In this document: piece after piece, positions 31,661-43,600 of the stretch
Position numbering within the stretch: position 1 is the first letter of the stretch
Layout of the letters: each line of letters begins with the position of its first letter
Notes under the pieces: generated by a model
Databases searched by the model: none
Told to the model about the DNA's origin: nothing
Seen by the model: the letters and a program-made list of their open reading frames with translations, nothing else
Program-made: the position numbers and the translations under genes
From: Pseudoips prasinana
Lineage: Eukaryota > Arthropoda > Insecta > Lepidoptera > Nolidae
DNA: 64,000 nucleotides
Reading direction: 5' to 3'
NCBI GenBank assembly: GCA_951640165.1
Contig: OX621253.1
Span: 11,674,001-11,738,000 of the forward strand

Positions 31661-33070
31661 ATGGAAAATATAATTTTAGAAGTCGTTTTAAATGAAGGTA
31701 GTACGTGTGAAGAAGTAAACTGTAGTGGAAGTATTAAATGCGAGCAATTACAAGTGAATTAATGTAAAGAGTTAAGTGAGTTAAAAGATATACCTGTGGG
31801 AGATAGGAGAAGAGAAGAGGAGAATGGATTTATCCTTAAAGAAAACAAAGGAGCTAAGCGCGTGGCGAGAAGAAACTCTCAGAATAATAATTTGATTATA
31901 GGAATAAGTCAAAAATACATGTGAAAACTGAAGTATGTATAATATCGGAAAAATTGTTACCTAAACAAATAGGATTAGTTAAATTGTTAAAAAGTAAAAA
32001 TATTGAAAATATAACGCATACTAAATATAAGAATCCTTATAAAGTCATCATGAAATTCGAGCGAATGGAAGATGCGGAAAGATTTATAAATAGCCGAACA
32101 GTTAAAAGTAAAGTATACGTGTTATTTATTACACGAATGAGATAGGACTGATATATGGAGTGGTCAACAACTTGGAGCTAGACATTGAAGAGAAAGAGAT
32201 GCTTGAAGCTTTTAAAAGTAGTTGTGAAATCATGTCTAAGCGTCTGTCGGAGGCTCGTGAATGGATTGACAGTGAATGTGTGCGATTCTGTTTTAGAGGA
32301 TCTACTTTGCCGGAATATGTGTATGGGTACGATAGAAGATTTAGAGTGGAGCCGTTCATGTTTCCTGACATACAATGTGTGTTTTTAAAAATGCAGTTAT
32401 TTTGAGTTACAGCAAAAGTGCTTTACAACATTTGGCTCGGTGCGCCTCTGGAGTCAGAGGTGCATTGATAGCCTACTCGATTTCAGACAAAATCCATACG
32501 TTGAAGACCAGAGGTATTTGAGACTGCAATGGATCCCAGCTCCCATTGGTATACGCTGCAATGAAGTCGTGGATAGTTTGGCGAGGGAGTCTATCTTTAC
32601 AGGAAGTGAAACATTTATTATTCCAGAATGCAGTGATATATTATATAAAATATAAAGATGATATCTTTAAAAAATGAGATGTGCACTATAACGAGATCTC
32701 TTTAAATAAAGGCGTGTGCTATAGAGCTTTAAAGGCCAGGCCTCTTAGTGTACCGTGGTTTGCTTATGTTAATCTTAGTAGGGAATTAATTGTTATAGCT
32801 TGAAGACTTCGCTCTGGTCACATGCCGCTGAACAAGTTCAAGCACTTAGTTAAAAAGTCTGATTCGCCAAACTGTTCGATTTGTGGAGTTTTAGGGGACG
32901 TGCATCATTTGTTAGCGGAGTGTGTTCGGAGTGCAGAGATAAGAAAGTATTTTAAAGATAAATATACAGAAAATGTCTTGGACGTAAGTTTTTTTTTGAG
33001 TATCCTGTCGGCACCTCTGTCTGAGCAGGCAATATTTTTGTATAAAGCCATAAGTAAACTAGCCTTGTGA
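31661..33070 (+). mobile_element. I-clade LINE remnant: ORF1 joined to RNase H end
   Basis: From 31661 the sequence encodes a broken gag-like ORF1, with stops after the first ~35 codons and again near 31920. Pieces read KYKNPYKVIMKFERMEDAER and YVYGYDRRFRVEPFMFPDIQ. At about 32400 it jumps to an RNase H-like domain (YSKSALQHLARCASGVRGAL, then one frame later LRLQWIPAPIGIRCNEVVDS LARES). It ends with the Cys-rich tail at 32822-33070 (NCSICGVLGDVHHLLAECVR). RNase H after RT is typical of the I group. Endonuclease and RT are absent, so about 2-3 kb has been deleted internally. Confidence 0.68.
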
Positions 33071-34410
33071 TAGTATGTATTTTCTAATTAATGTAAAATT
33101 GTTAATTTTGTGTTTCTTGTATTCTGTTTTGAGTATGTAGTATGATCAACAGGACTGACATAGTCAAATATTGACTCAAAGTCCCGATACGTACAAGAAT
33201 TTAAAAAAATAAAAAAATAATCGAGTTCATTGAGACCATGAGAAAACCTAAACCTGTCTTTACCAACACATTTCACTAACTTTTTTAGTAAATCCTTTTC
33301 TGTTGAGACGACGTGCTCAATCTCTTCCTACTGTTATGTATTATATAGTTTAATATGTATGTATCTTAATAGGTATGTATTATTAAGTTTATGTAATTAA
33401 GTATGTATTGTATCTAATTTATTATAATGACATTGTAGTATTACAAATGCTATTATTAGCTTAAATAAGTATTTCTATTCCTACTTAAATTATTTTATTT
33501 TGCACTACCCTTATCATGTTGCTTTATTTCTACTTCTTATCCATCCAAAGATTGTCTGGAAGAGATCGCTTACTGCGATAAGACCTATTGTACCATTGTC
33601 TTTCAATGTTTTCTATATTTTTTCTCTGTAATTGGTGTGCAGTAAAGAGTATTTCTCTTATTTTAATCGTTACTTTAGAGGAATATTTATCGCAAACAAA
33701 TCAAATTGCTAGAAAATATATGTAAAATAGTTTAGTTTTTACTATTTTGTATTAGAAAAATTTCAAATCGCTCCCCTCTAAAGTAACTATTATGCAAAAA
33801 TAATTTTATTCTATGTGTAAGCCAACTGAGCACTTTGAACAGATAATATAATGGAATGAAATAAATGGAAATAGGGATTTGGTATTATGGTGCATAGGAG
33901 TAGGTACTCCTTTTTTCTAGCGAGCGCACACCCTCGCGTTTCACAATAATTCCATGGGCCGTAGCTTGCTCACCTCTAGTTATATTAATGGAACAGTCGG
34001 TAAAACGTTGAAATAATTGTTTCTTAAAATTAAATAATTAAGGAATTTTATTTGTATTTATTGACATTTCATGTACCACCTACAAGTTTATGATGATTAT
34101 TATGGCACAACTATTTACAGCAGAATAATTGAGCATGATTGTTAAAAAATTTAAAATATTTGCAAAAACTCTCAAAGAAAGTAACCTATTTTATTTACTA
34201 TTAAATTCAATAGGTATTTTTTTCTTTTTTTGGTAACCCTAGAAATTATCAATCAAATCTTTTTGGAGACTAATACATTTACAACGAAAAGTTTATTACC
34301 GTTAGCTAATTACGACTACGTGTTATCTAAGTTCGATGGGTGAACGAGTTTCCCACTAAGTGCAGGCATCGTGGACCTAAGGGTGTCGGATCGCATGACG
34401 ACATCGAGGC
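33071..34410. other. Intergenic stretch
   Basis: About 33545-33655 resembles a LINE 3' UTR (also at 21175). The remainder is AT-rich with no gene. Confidence 0.4.
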
Positions 34411-34416
34411 ACGTTG

Positions 34417-34490
34417 AAAGCACATTTCTATGACGCTGTAACTTGAGTAACTGGCATAGACGAGTTACAGCTGCAGATAAATGTGCTTTT
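34417..34490 (+). ncRNA. Small pre-miRNA-like hairpin, unproven
   Basis: The arms AAAGCACATTTCTATGAC+GCTGTAACT and AGTTACAGC+TGCAGATAAATGTGCTTT pair over ~23 positions with one internal loop. The terminal loop is ~19 nt, total ~73 nt. Size and shape suit a miRNA precursor, but decayed palindromic MITEs can look the same. Confidence 0.25.
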
Positions 34491-34499
34491 ACGCTTGGT

Positions 34500-35485
34500 T
34501 ACTATACTGTCCGGTACAGAGTTAATTCTCGTACAGCATATGCAGCTCCCGCAGTTTATTTCAACAATTTCTACCATTTTCATGTAGTGGCTATTGAATA
34601 TTGTTTTACGGTTTTGTTCAGAACTCTTGCAAAAACATATTAGTATTGTAAACTAATAAAACCAGTAATCCTCCCAAATAAAACCTCTTTTTACCATGAT
34701 ATAGGGGATTTTTTGGAATATGAAAAGTCTTTGACAGTGACACTTGGTAGTCCTGTCAATTAGACATTATTTTGACCATTGCCATTGCACAAAAGACTAT
34801 AATATTACCACTACAATTCTCGACAAAGTTAAATTTTGCCAATCGTATATAATAAAAGTGGTAAAATATTCTTTAGTTTTACTCAGTTTTAAACCCACAC
34901 AATGAATTAAAATCAATTATACTCAACTTCACTACGATCCCAAATAAAACCAACCTTAGAGTACATAATAAGTACTTTAGTGTCAATGTCAAAAAATTAC
35001 AAACTATTTATGTTGTCATTTACGAAGTTACCAAATAATGAAAAATTTACTCATTTCCGGGACTTCATAGGTAAAGGAGTAATGATCGGGGAATTACCTA
35101 TTCTGCCTTAACGTAATTTGAATTGTGACACACAATACATTTTCATTTCAAAAAAAAAAACCCCTATTAATATCTTAAATGTTAAAATTTGTATGTTTAG
35201 GAATTTGGATGAGCGTTGCTCAATTACGGTAAAACAGTTGATCATATTTGTTTGGAATTGGAAATAGGCTACAATAAATTCCAATACGATAAAGCTCCCA
35301 TGGCACGCGTGTGACTGACGCAAATATGTAACAATAATCAAGATTACTGTATATACATTATGTATTCTATTTGTGCCTTTTGAGGCCCTGAGCTGACTTT
35401 GCCATCACATCATCTTTATTATAAGTCCGTAAAAGTTCGAAGTTAAGACGGCGCTAGGCTGTTCCACAATCAGTAAACATCATCA
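34500..35485. other. Intergenic stretch, nothing recognised
   Basis: No supported gene or repeat family. Confidence 0.4.
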
Positions 35486-36290
35486 TCATATCAGCCGTAA
35501 GACGTCCACTGCTGGATAAAGGCCTCCCCAAAAGTTTACTACAATTGCCGGTCTTGTGCTATCCGCATCCAGCGTCGAATGCTCGATCCATCTTGTAGGA
35601 GGCTTACCCAATCATGCTGCGTTTCCGGTTTGTGGTCACCACTCAGGAACCTTTCTGCCCCAAAGGCTGCCAGTTCTACGAGCTATGTGCCCCACCCACT
35701 GCCACTTCAACTTTGCAATGCTTCCGGCTATGTCGGTGACTTTGGTTCGTCTGCGGATTTTGATATTTCTGATTCGATTTCGTGGGGAGACTCCGATTAT
35801 AGCCTTCTCCATTGCTCTTTGGGTGACCCTGAGCTTTCTAATAAGGCCCATGGTGAGTGAACACATCTCTGTTCCGTAAGTCATCACTGGGAGCACTCAT
35901 TTGTATTTTGGACGAGCTTCCCGAACGCTACCCAGCCGAGTTGGATTCTATGATCTCCTTCTCAATGTTGGACCTACCTAGTTGGGTAATCTGTCCTAGG
36001 TAAATATAGTTCTTTACAACTTCGAGTGTTGAATCTCCAACCTTAATTATTGAGTGCGTGCAACATGGATGTTCGGAATAATTTTTGTCTTAGTCATGTT
36101 TATTTTCAGACCCACTTGTTTAGGAGACTTTACTGAGGCTAAGCATTGTTCCGAGGTCCTTCAAGATCTCAGCCATGACTACTATATCGTCGGTAAATTT
36201 AAGAGACAAAGAAAGAAAAGAAAATTTGTTGCTAACATTGAAAGACACACTTTACACACAAATACATATACGTCTTGTCAATATTAAAAA
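35486..36290 (-). mobile_element. RTE-like LINE, C-terminal polymerase fragment
   Basis: Reading right to left, about 36200-35900 encodes fragments resembling the thumb region (VGDSTLEVVKNYIYLGQ, QLGRSNIEKEI). 35896-35636 then encodes MLPVMTYGTEMCSLT, VTQRAMEKAIIGVS, RIRNIKIRRRTKVTDIA and LKWQWVGHIARRTG. These match the conserved C-terminus of lepidopteran RTE-type endonuclease-reverse transcriptases. The 3' end carries GTCCACTGCTGGATAAAGGC (plus strand) and CATCATCATAT. Several frame breaks and 5' truncation. Confidence 0.72.
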
Positions 36291-37157
36291 AACATAGTTA
36301 ATATTCAAGTGGGTGCATGTGTCTCTCAATTGCAGCAAGTAGGTATCCAGTTCAGCATTTTTGAAGATTTGTGATGTATCCGCCATTGGCATTTATGCCA
36401 ATATTTTTCCAGTCCAGAAGCTTGAAGACATCTATCAATGCACGGGTGAACAGTTTCAGAGATATAACATCTCCGAAAAGCCACATCCTTCAAAGAACAA
36501 GAGTCATCAGCGCGCTTAGTTGAGGTAATACGTTCCCGGGTGGCTGGTGTGTATGGCCAGCATTCTGAGAACGTGACTAATTAACACGGTTTAAGAGAAT
36601 ATTAAGTTGGAGGATGGTATGATAGTTATTTTATTTGACTTAATTTTTTTTCTAAATAATTTAATAAATAACTATTGAATTGATAAACTTAGTAATGTAA
36701 AATTATGATTTTAAAGGAAACTTCTGTACTAGTTTATGAAATAGTTAATTTCATATTTCGTGGAGATCAAATTAAAATAATCAAAGTGGTATATAGGTTG
36801 CGCAGGATAACTATTAGGAACTCCAAGTGATTATTTACTAAAATCATGTATATAAGCGGGGAAATAGGAAAAAATATTGGAAGCCCCGATCATTTCATCT
36901 GTGCCATTCTGTGCATTTCATTTTACATACATATATGTTTACGTGTCATAATAATGTTTTTATTTAGTATTTATGAATCGTAGCAAACTATTAAACTCAA
37001 GCTTGAATTCCTTCCTAATGACCGGTACGTGCCATGCTTGGTCTGATTTGGTTTCAGTATTTTAATAGAAACCTTGTTTAGAAACAGTCGGTGTAATGTT
37101 TTATTGCATTGTCGCAAATATTTTATTGCAGAGTCGAAATTTAAATAGTTATTCTCA
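36291..37157. other. Upstream flank of golgin-84
   Basis: No gene seen. It must hold the golgin-84 promoter and 5' UTR, but no unambiguous TATA or initiator can be assigned by eye. A minus-strand frame at 36971-37393 is a shadow of golgin-84 exon 1. Confidence 0.4.
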
Positions 37158-37623
37158 ATGTCATGGTTCGCGGACCTTGCCGGGAAGGCGGAGAGCCTCC
37201 TTAACAACTTGGACGAACAAACCGGTGCGGCTCTGCGCAACCACAACGTCGTGAAAAAAAAAGCTGATGGTTCTGGAGCCACTATTAACCCAGACGCTCC
37301 ATGGGAGAGAAGACGACGCCCTATACCACGAAATTTAACCAAGAAAATCACTCCTATATCAGATAATAAGTCAGTCTCTTCAACTGGTCGCAAAGCTTCC
37401 CCCCACAGACAACCGCAGCCGAAGGAATCTTCTCAAGTTCGTCCAGTTAAAGAAAGCCAAGATTCATCGCGAAATGGATCTATTAAATCAAAAAAGTCAC
37501 CATCAAGGAAAGCTAGTAATAACTACAATCTGAATCATCCACCAAAAACATTAGTTGGCGACATTCAAGATGATATTATTCAAGATCAGAATGCAATTGA
37601 GAATTTTGGATTGAAGCAGAGAA
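37158..37623 (+). CDS. Golgin84: Golgin-84 exon 1 (start codon)
   Basis: ATG at 37158 begins the family-typical MSWFADLAGKAESLL. 155 codons plus one base, then donor GTAAGT. It encodes the disordered S/K/P-rich segment with ATINPDAPWERRRRPIPRN. Confidence 0.93.
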
Positions 37624-40600
37624 GTAAGTATTATTAACAATTTAACATAATTAGTAAAATCAATGGGGGATCAAAATTCCTGAAATATTGATTTCAGCAT
37701 ATAGCTTAATGTTTCATGTCAAATGGTCCCATTGACATTAAAACTTGAATTGACAAATACATTCTTTTTTTTGTTCTTAATCAGTTGATTTGAAATCAAC
37801 TGATAGGTCTCCTGTATTCTGTTGTTATCTTCTAGATTGTATTGTAGTTGAGAAATTTATCTAGTTTGCTTTTGTTCCGGTTTATATTTTGGATAGAATT
37901 TAATTTGTCTGGGAATTTATCCCATATTTTAACCAACTTCTGGAGAATAAAGTTGTTAATATATGTTAATAGATTTTTTGTATTTAATTAATTTTTATTC
38001 AATGTGAAATGCTTTCAGTATGAAGACATATATTTCCCATATACATCCAAATTGGTTCCAAGTCAGCTGTCTTTTATAAATCAGTATAAATGTCTACATT
38101 GTATGATATATATGCTATACCAAAGACAGGAGTGTTTATTTCCTGACATTGTGTGCTTTGGAACTCGGTCCCAGCTTTAGGCTGCGTTTCCACTGAGGCA
38201 GAGCGGAGACGAACTGTGCCGCATTCACCAATCACATGGCTTTGAATCCACATCAGCGGAGAAGAGATGGGGATTTCAAGCCATGTGATTGGTGACCGCG
38301 GCACAGCTCATCTCCGCTCCGCCTCAGTGGAAACGCAGCGTTAGGCATTAGGCAAAACTTGTTTGTGAAAATTATAGGGGTGGTTTTGGTATGATGGTGT
38401 ATCTAAAGCTGTAGGACCTGTACCAGACTCTTTTACCATTGTATTGCTAGTCATCCATCAGATTAGGAGGGTGATGGTGTAAAAAGTGCCGATGTGTTTG
38501 CACACACACTTGTGCACTATAATGAGTTCATGTAGATGGGTTTCTAGTCTCCACTTTTACTTTTCAATTGCACCATAAAGAGAACCATAGAACTACACAA
38601 TTTTTAATACAATATTAGTTCACTACTTATATACGAGAAAATAATATTAGCAATGAATTCTAAGTGTCAGTTTATATTTAAGCTGACAGCTTCAATACAA
38701 ATAAAGTCTATTTGTTGGATATGGTAGCTTATTAAAATGTGACATGCAGATGGCCAGTGTAACACACACACATTTTATTAGATTGTTTAAAAACTTACAT
38801 GTAAACTCTTGACTATTATTCCGACTCCTACTGCTTTGAAACACATTGAAGCAGCCTGGACTATGCTCCATTACTAGCCTTGATGAGCACCAGCACACAT
38901 AAGACACTTAGACAGCAGCACAAAGCTTGTAAGGTTTCTTGGACTTCTGGTTGGAATAATAATGTTTCATGTAGCTACATAAGGTTGCACACAGTGGCCC
39001 AGACAGGAGGCTAAGTTTGGAAAACAACTGCCTAACTAACTCGTCTTAATATTTTATAATTGTTCTAATATGACATAGAATTTAAAGAAAACTCTGTTAG
39101 AGAAGAGGAAAGTATCTTAAATAATGAAGTGTAAATTCTATGGTAAACTACTTGACACTTCAATGAGACTAAACAATAGTTTTGTAAATAATCTAGATAA
39201 GCTGATAACAAAATACCAAAAAGTACATTATTCTATACTGTTCGTATTATTTTTTCCCTTGAAATTAATCAATTACACATTTGTAAACAATTACACATTT
39301 GTTATCTTTTTCTTATCTGGAACACTTAATATTTATTGGCCACTAAGTTGATGAAACAGTATTTTTATTGGTTTATTTTTAAAGCATGTTGAAATGCAGA
39401 TTTTGGTTCTCAGGCTGAAATGTGTTATTGGGGGTATTTTTGGCTAGTGAGCTCTCAGTGTAGTCAGGAAGATAGTCATGTTAGGCTCTTGAGGTTAGGT
39501 AATAATGCTTTGCAGGTGGGTGGTATTCTTTCCCTGGTTGTGTTTTCTTGCCATCCCAATATAATAATATCCAGGGATGTTATTCACACAAGGTCATCTG
39601 ATCCCAAACTAATCAGAGCTTGTACTAAGGAAAATACATACTTATATAGGTAATTACACCCAGACTCAGGATTAACAGACATGTTCATGCACACAAATAT
39701 CTGTCCTGGGTGGGAATCAAACCCACAACCTGCGCCATGGTAGACAAGCATTTACAAACCACATCAACCGGCAGGCATTGGAATATAAAATCAGAAATAG
39801 AGAGTAAATTATAATATATAACCAGCTGCACTTCCTGTCCCGGGTTCGATTGCCGCACAGGCAACTTTATTTTTCAACGGGCCTGTTGGAGTGATTGGTA
39901 AATACTTGCCTTGCGGCCTGCAGGTCGTGGGCTCGATTTCCACCCAGAACGGATATTTGTGTGTAGGTCTGCTTTTCCATAGTCTGGTTGTAATAATCTG
40001 TAAAGTGGCAGCAGCAAGTATTTCAGTTGATTAAATGAAAGGTAAATTGCGGTTTACAATTTATGACACATAAAAAAAAACTACTTACTAGATCTCGTTC
40101 AAACCAATTTTCGTTGTTAGTTTACATGGTTTATAATGTACATCATAATTCTTTTTCAGCTTTATCATTCTCTTATTTTAGAAGTTACAGGGGGGGGGGG
40201 GGGGACACTCATTTTTCCACTTTGGAAGTGTCTCTCGCGCAAACTATTCAGTTCAGAAAGAAATGATATTAGAAACCTCAATATCATTTTTGAAGACCTA
40301 TCCATAGATACCCCACATGTATGAGTATGATGAAAAAAAATTTTTTGAGTTTCAGTTCTATGTATGGGGAACCCCCAAAATTATAATTCTTTTTCCATTT
40401 TGGTGTGAAAATCTTAATGCGGTTCACAGAATACATCTACTTACCAAGTTTCAACACTACAGCTCTTATAGTTTCGGAAAAAAGTGGCTGTGACATACGG
40501 ACGGACGGACAGACAGACAAACATGACGAATCTATAAGGATTCCGTTTTTTGCCATTTGGCTACGGAAACCTAATAAATATGTAAAATGCAGTATATCAG

Positions 40601-43600
40601 TTATTTGCTGGTTTCCATAGTACAAGCTCTGCTTAGTTTGGGATCAGATATATAGGTATTTAGTAAGTAGTTGTTCTGAGTCAGGAGGTGCTCTGTGTCT
40701 GTCAATTATATGTATGTAAAGTTTCCTACTGACTGGATTATTTTCTAGGGTATTTAATTGTTAGGTTATTAATTATCAATCAATAGAGTTTGGTTTATTT
40801 ACTTCACACTGATAATGTTTCAGGACATAGCTTGCCAGCTGACTTAGAACTCCTAAACAACGATGAATGGGCATACAAGGTGCAGAATATGGAGGTAGAA
40901 AATGCCATGTTGAAGAATGAACTGACGGTGATGAACAGAGAGGTGGCAGAGCTACTGGACAGATTACGCTCAACTGAGGATGGTAATGATATAGAGAAAG
41001 ACTGTTGTCACTGTTGGTCTTTTATATCATCTATTGCATTTGTGTGGTGATGGCATAGAATCACCCCATCTCATCCCGTGGGGGGCGTAGAATTCGACCG
41101 AGGGAATACCTACCAGAAAATGGGCAACAGCATTATTCTGTGAACTATGACCATCAAACTGCGATCGCCAACCCGTCTGCCACGCGTGGCGATTATGGCA
41201 TATGGCTCCATTCTTTGGGAAGGCTTTTGTCCAGCAGTGGACGTACTTTGACTGACATCATTGCAAATTCCGGCCTAAAAAAAACAATAGAGCCACCCCA
41301 TACCCGTTGGTGTTTTAAGAGGCGACTAAGGGTTACACCAGGTAGTCGGACAGCAGCGCCACCTCTGTACTAGCTAACACTTAGCTGCGGTCGCCAACTC
41401 GCATGCCAAGTGCGGTGAATACGGCGAAATTCTCCAAATGGCAACGTTATAGATACCTTTAGGGGAGGCCTATGTCTAGCAGTGGACTATATAAGTCTGA
41501 TGATGATGATGATGATTGCAGATTATTTCAGTGGAATCAGGTTGCAGAACAGGGGAACACTTTCGTTCATGATTAATAAGTTCCATACGCATTACAGCAA
41601 CTGTAACCCAATGAGTGTAGCACTGTTAGCGGAATGTCGATGCCGTAAAGCCCGCTTGTGAGCTAGCTGGTCGAATCAAACGTTATCGTGAGCGACGACC
41701 CCGTCCGCAAAGAGTTTTCTCCGGACGTCGTGATTTTCAGCCCTCTTCAAATTCCTGAATCATGTAAAGCTGATGTACGATTCCTCCCCTAAATATACAT
41801 TATCATCATCAGCCGAAAGACGTTCACTGCTCGACATAAGCCTCTTACAAAGATCTCCATTTCCGGTCATCAATGTCGGCCTTCTCCTATTCATATTCGG
41901 CGGCTTCTCATCATCATCATATCAATCGAAAGACATCGACTGCTGGACAAAAGCTTCCCCCAAGGATCTCCACAAACACAACACACACACAGGAAATTTA
42001 TGCACAGCCAAGGATAAAATAGCAAAGTTAAAATTTCCAAAAATTCAACTAAGTAGAATATTCAAATTTAAATAAAAGTAGATGTGTCACATGTTTAACA
42101 TGTGGTTTATGTTGTTAAACTCTTGTCATATTAAACTACTAGCTGTGCCCGGCGTTTTTACCCGCATTAAACTTTGTAAATTATAACCTATGTGTTAATC
42201 TAGGATGCCAGCTAACTCCACACCAAATTATATTATAATCCCTCCAGCCATTTAGACGTGAAGATGTAACAAACATACACACTCACACAGTCATATACTC
42301 ACAAACTTTCCCCGTTATAATATTAGTGTGATATGATTGTCCAAAAATACTACTACCACTTTTTATTTGCAGAAGCAGCAAAAACTCGCGTGAAACTGGA
42401 AACTTTGGAGCTACTAAATCAGAAGTCTAACGTTGAAAAGGAAACTCTAACTACACAAATAGACCAATACAAGCAAAAGATAGCCGATATCACTAACAAT
42501 GAGCTACGCGTGTTTAAAGAACAGGCTACAACACTGCAAGCTGAAGTTGATATACTTAGGAACAGGAATTTAGATCTAGAACTCAGGTGGGTTGTTTAAT
42601 AAAGCGACGAAACTAACAACTAACCTCCTTCCTACCAGGGGCTCTACCAGCTAAGTCGCCGAACATCGATTTCTTAAATGGCGTTCAAATAAATAAAGGT
42701 TAAAAATGACTTAATCAATCGTTAAATCGGCTTCCATGAGCACATGTGACGTCATAAATGGTCCGGAATCGATTGTCAACGTTGAAGCCGAATAACGATT
42801 GATTAAGTCATTTTTAATCTATATTTATTTGAACGCCATTTAAGAAATCGATGTTCGGCGACTTAGTCGGTAGAGCCCCAGGCACTAAGGCGATGGGCAC
42901 ACTGCCCCGCATGATGCAGCGTAGTGCGTGAGTGCGTGTTCTAACGTTGCTTGTAAGTATCTCCGTTTGTATAGAAAACACGCACAGACCAACACACAGA
43001 ACATGCAGAAGATGCAGTTTCAGTGTGTTCGACTGTGCGTATTTTCTATAAATACGGAGATACTTACAGGCAACGTTAGAACACGCACTCACGCACTACA
43101 CTGCATCATGCGGGGCAATGTGCCCATCGCCTAAGGCAAGATCGGACCAGAGGCATCCAATTTTTACATTGCTTTCTTATCCTTTTTTAAATTTTTACTC
43201 TCATTTACAGATGTAAGGAACATTTAGAGAAATCTGAAGAAAAGAACATCGCACAAATTAAACTGGAGAACGATCTCCGACACGCACAAGCTACTATAAA
43301 TGACCTCCATAGTAATCTGCAGAAGTCTATAGAAGAATGTAGGAGATTAGAGAGAGACTGGGAAGCGTATAAATTAAGAGTTAAGAATATGTTAATCGCC
43401 AAAGATAATGAAATTAAAGCATTACAAGAGGATATGAATACTGAGGATTCTAAAGTTTTATTGGAACAGATTGGCAATTTGAAGTAAGTCTTATCTTTTA
43501 TATAGTTCGAGTTTTATTAAGTATGCCTTAAAGAAGTCATAACGACTCGTAAAGCTGCAAAAAATCCCAATAGCGATTTTTCGCCCGACCCGGGATTTGG

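Noticed and set aside
36971..37393. 140-codon minus-strand ORF
   Set aside because: Antisense shadow of golgin-84 exon 1.
42814..43134. Two similar ORFs on opposite strands beginning MSACSNVACKYLR
   Set aside because: They are the two arms of one palindromic MITE read in opposite directions; no protein family resemblance.
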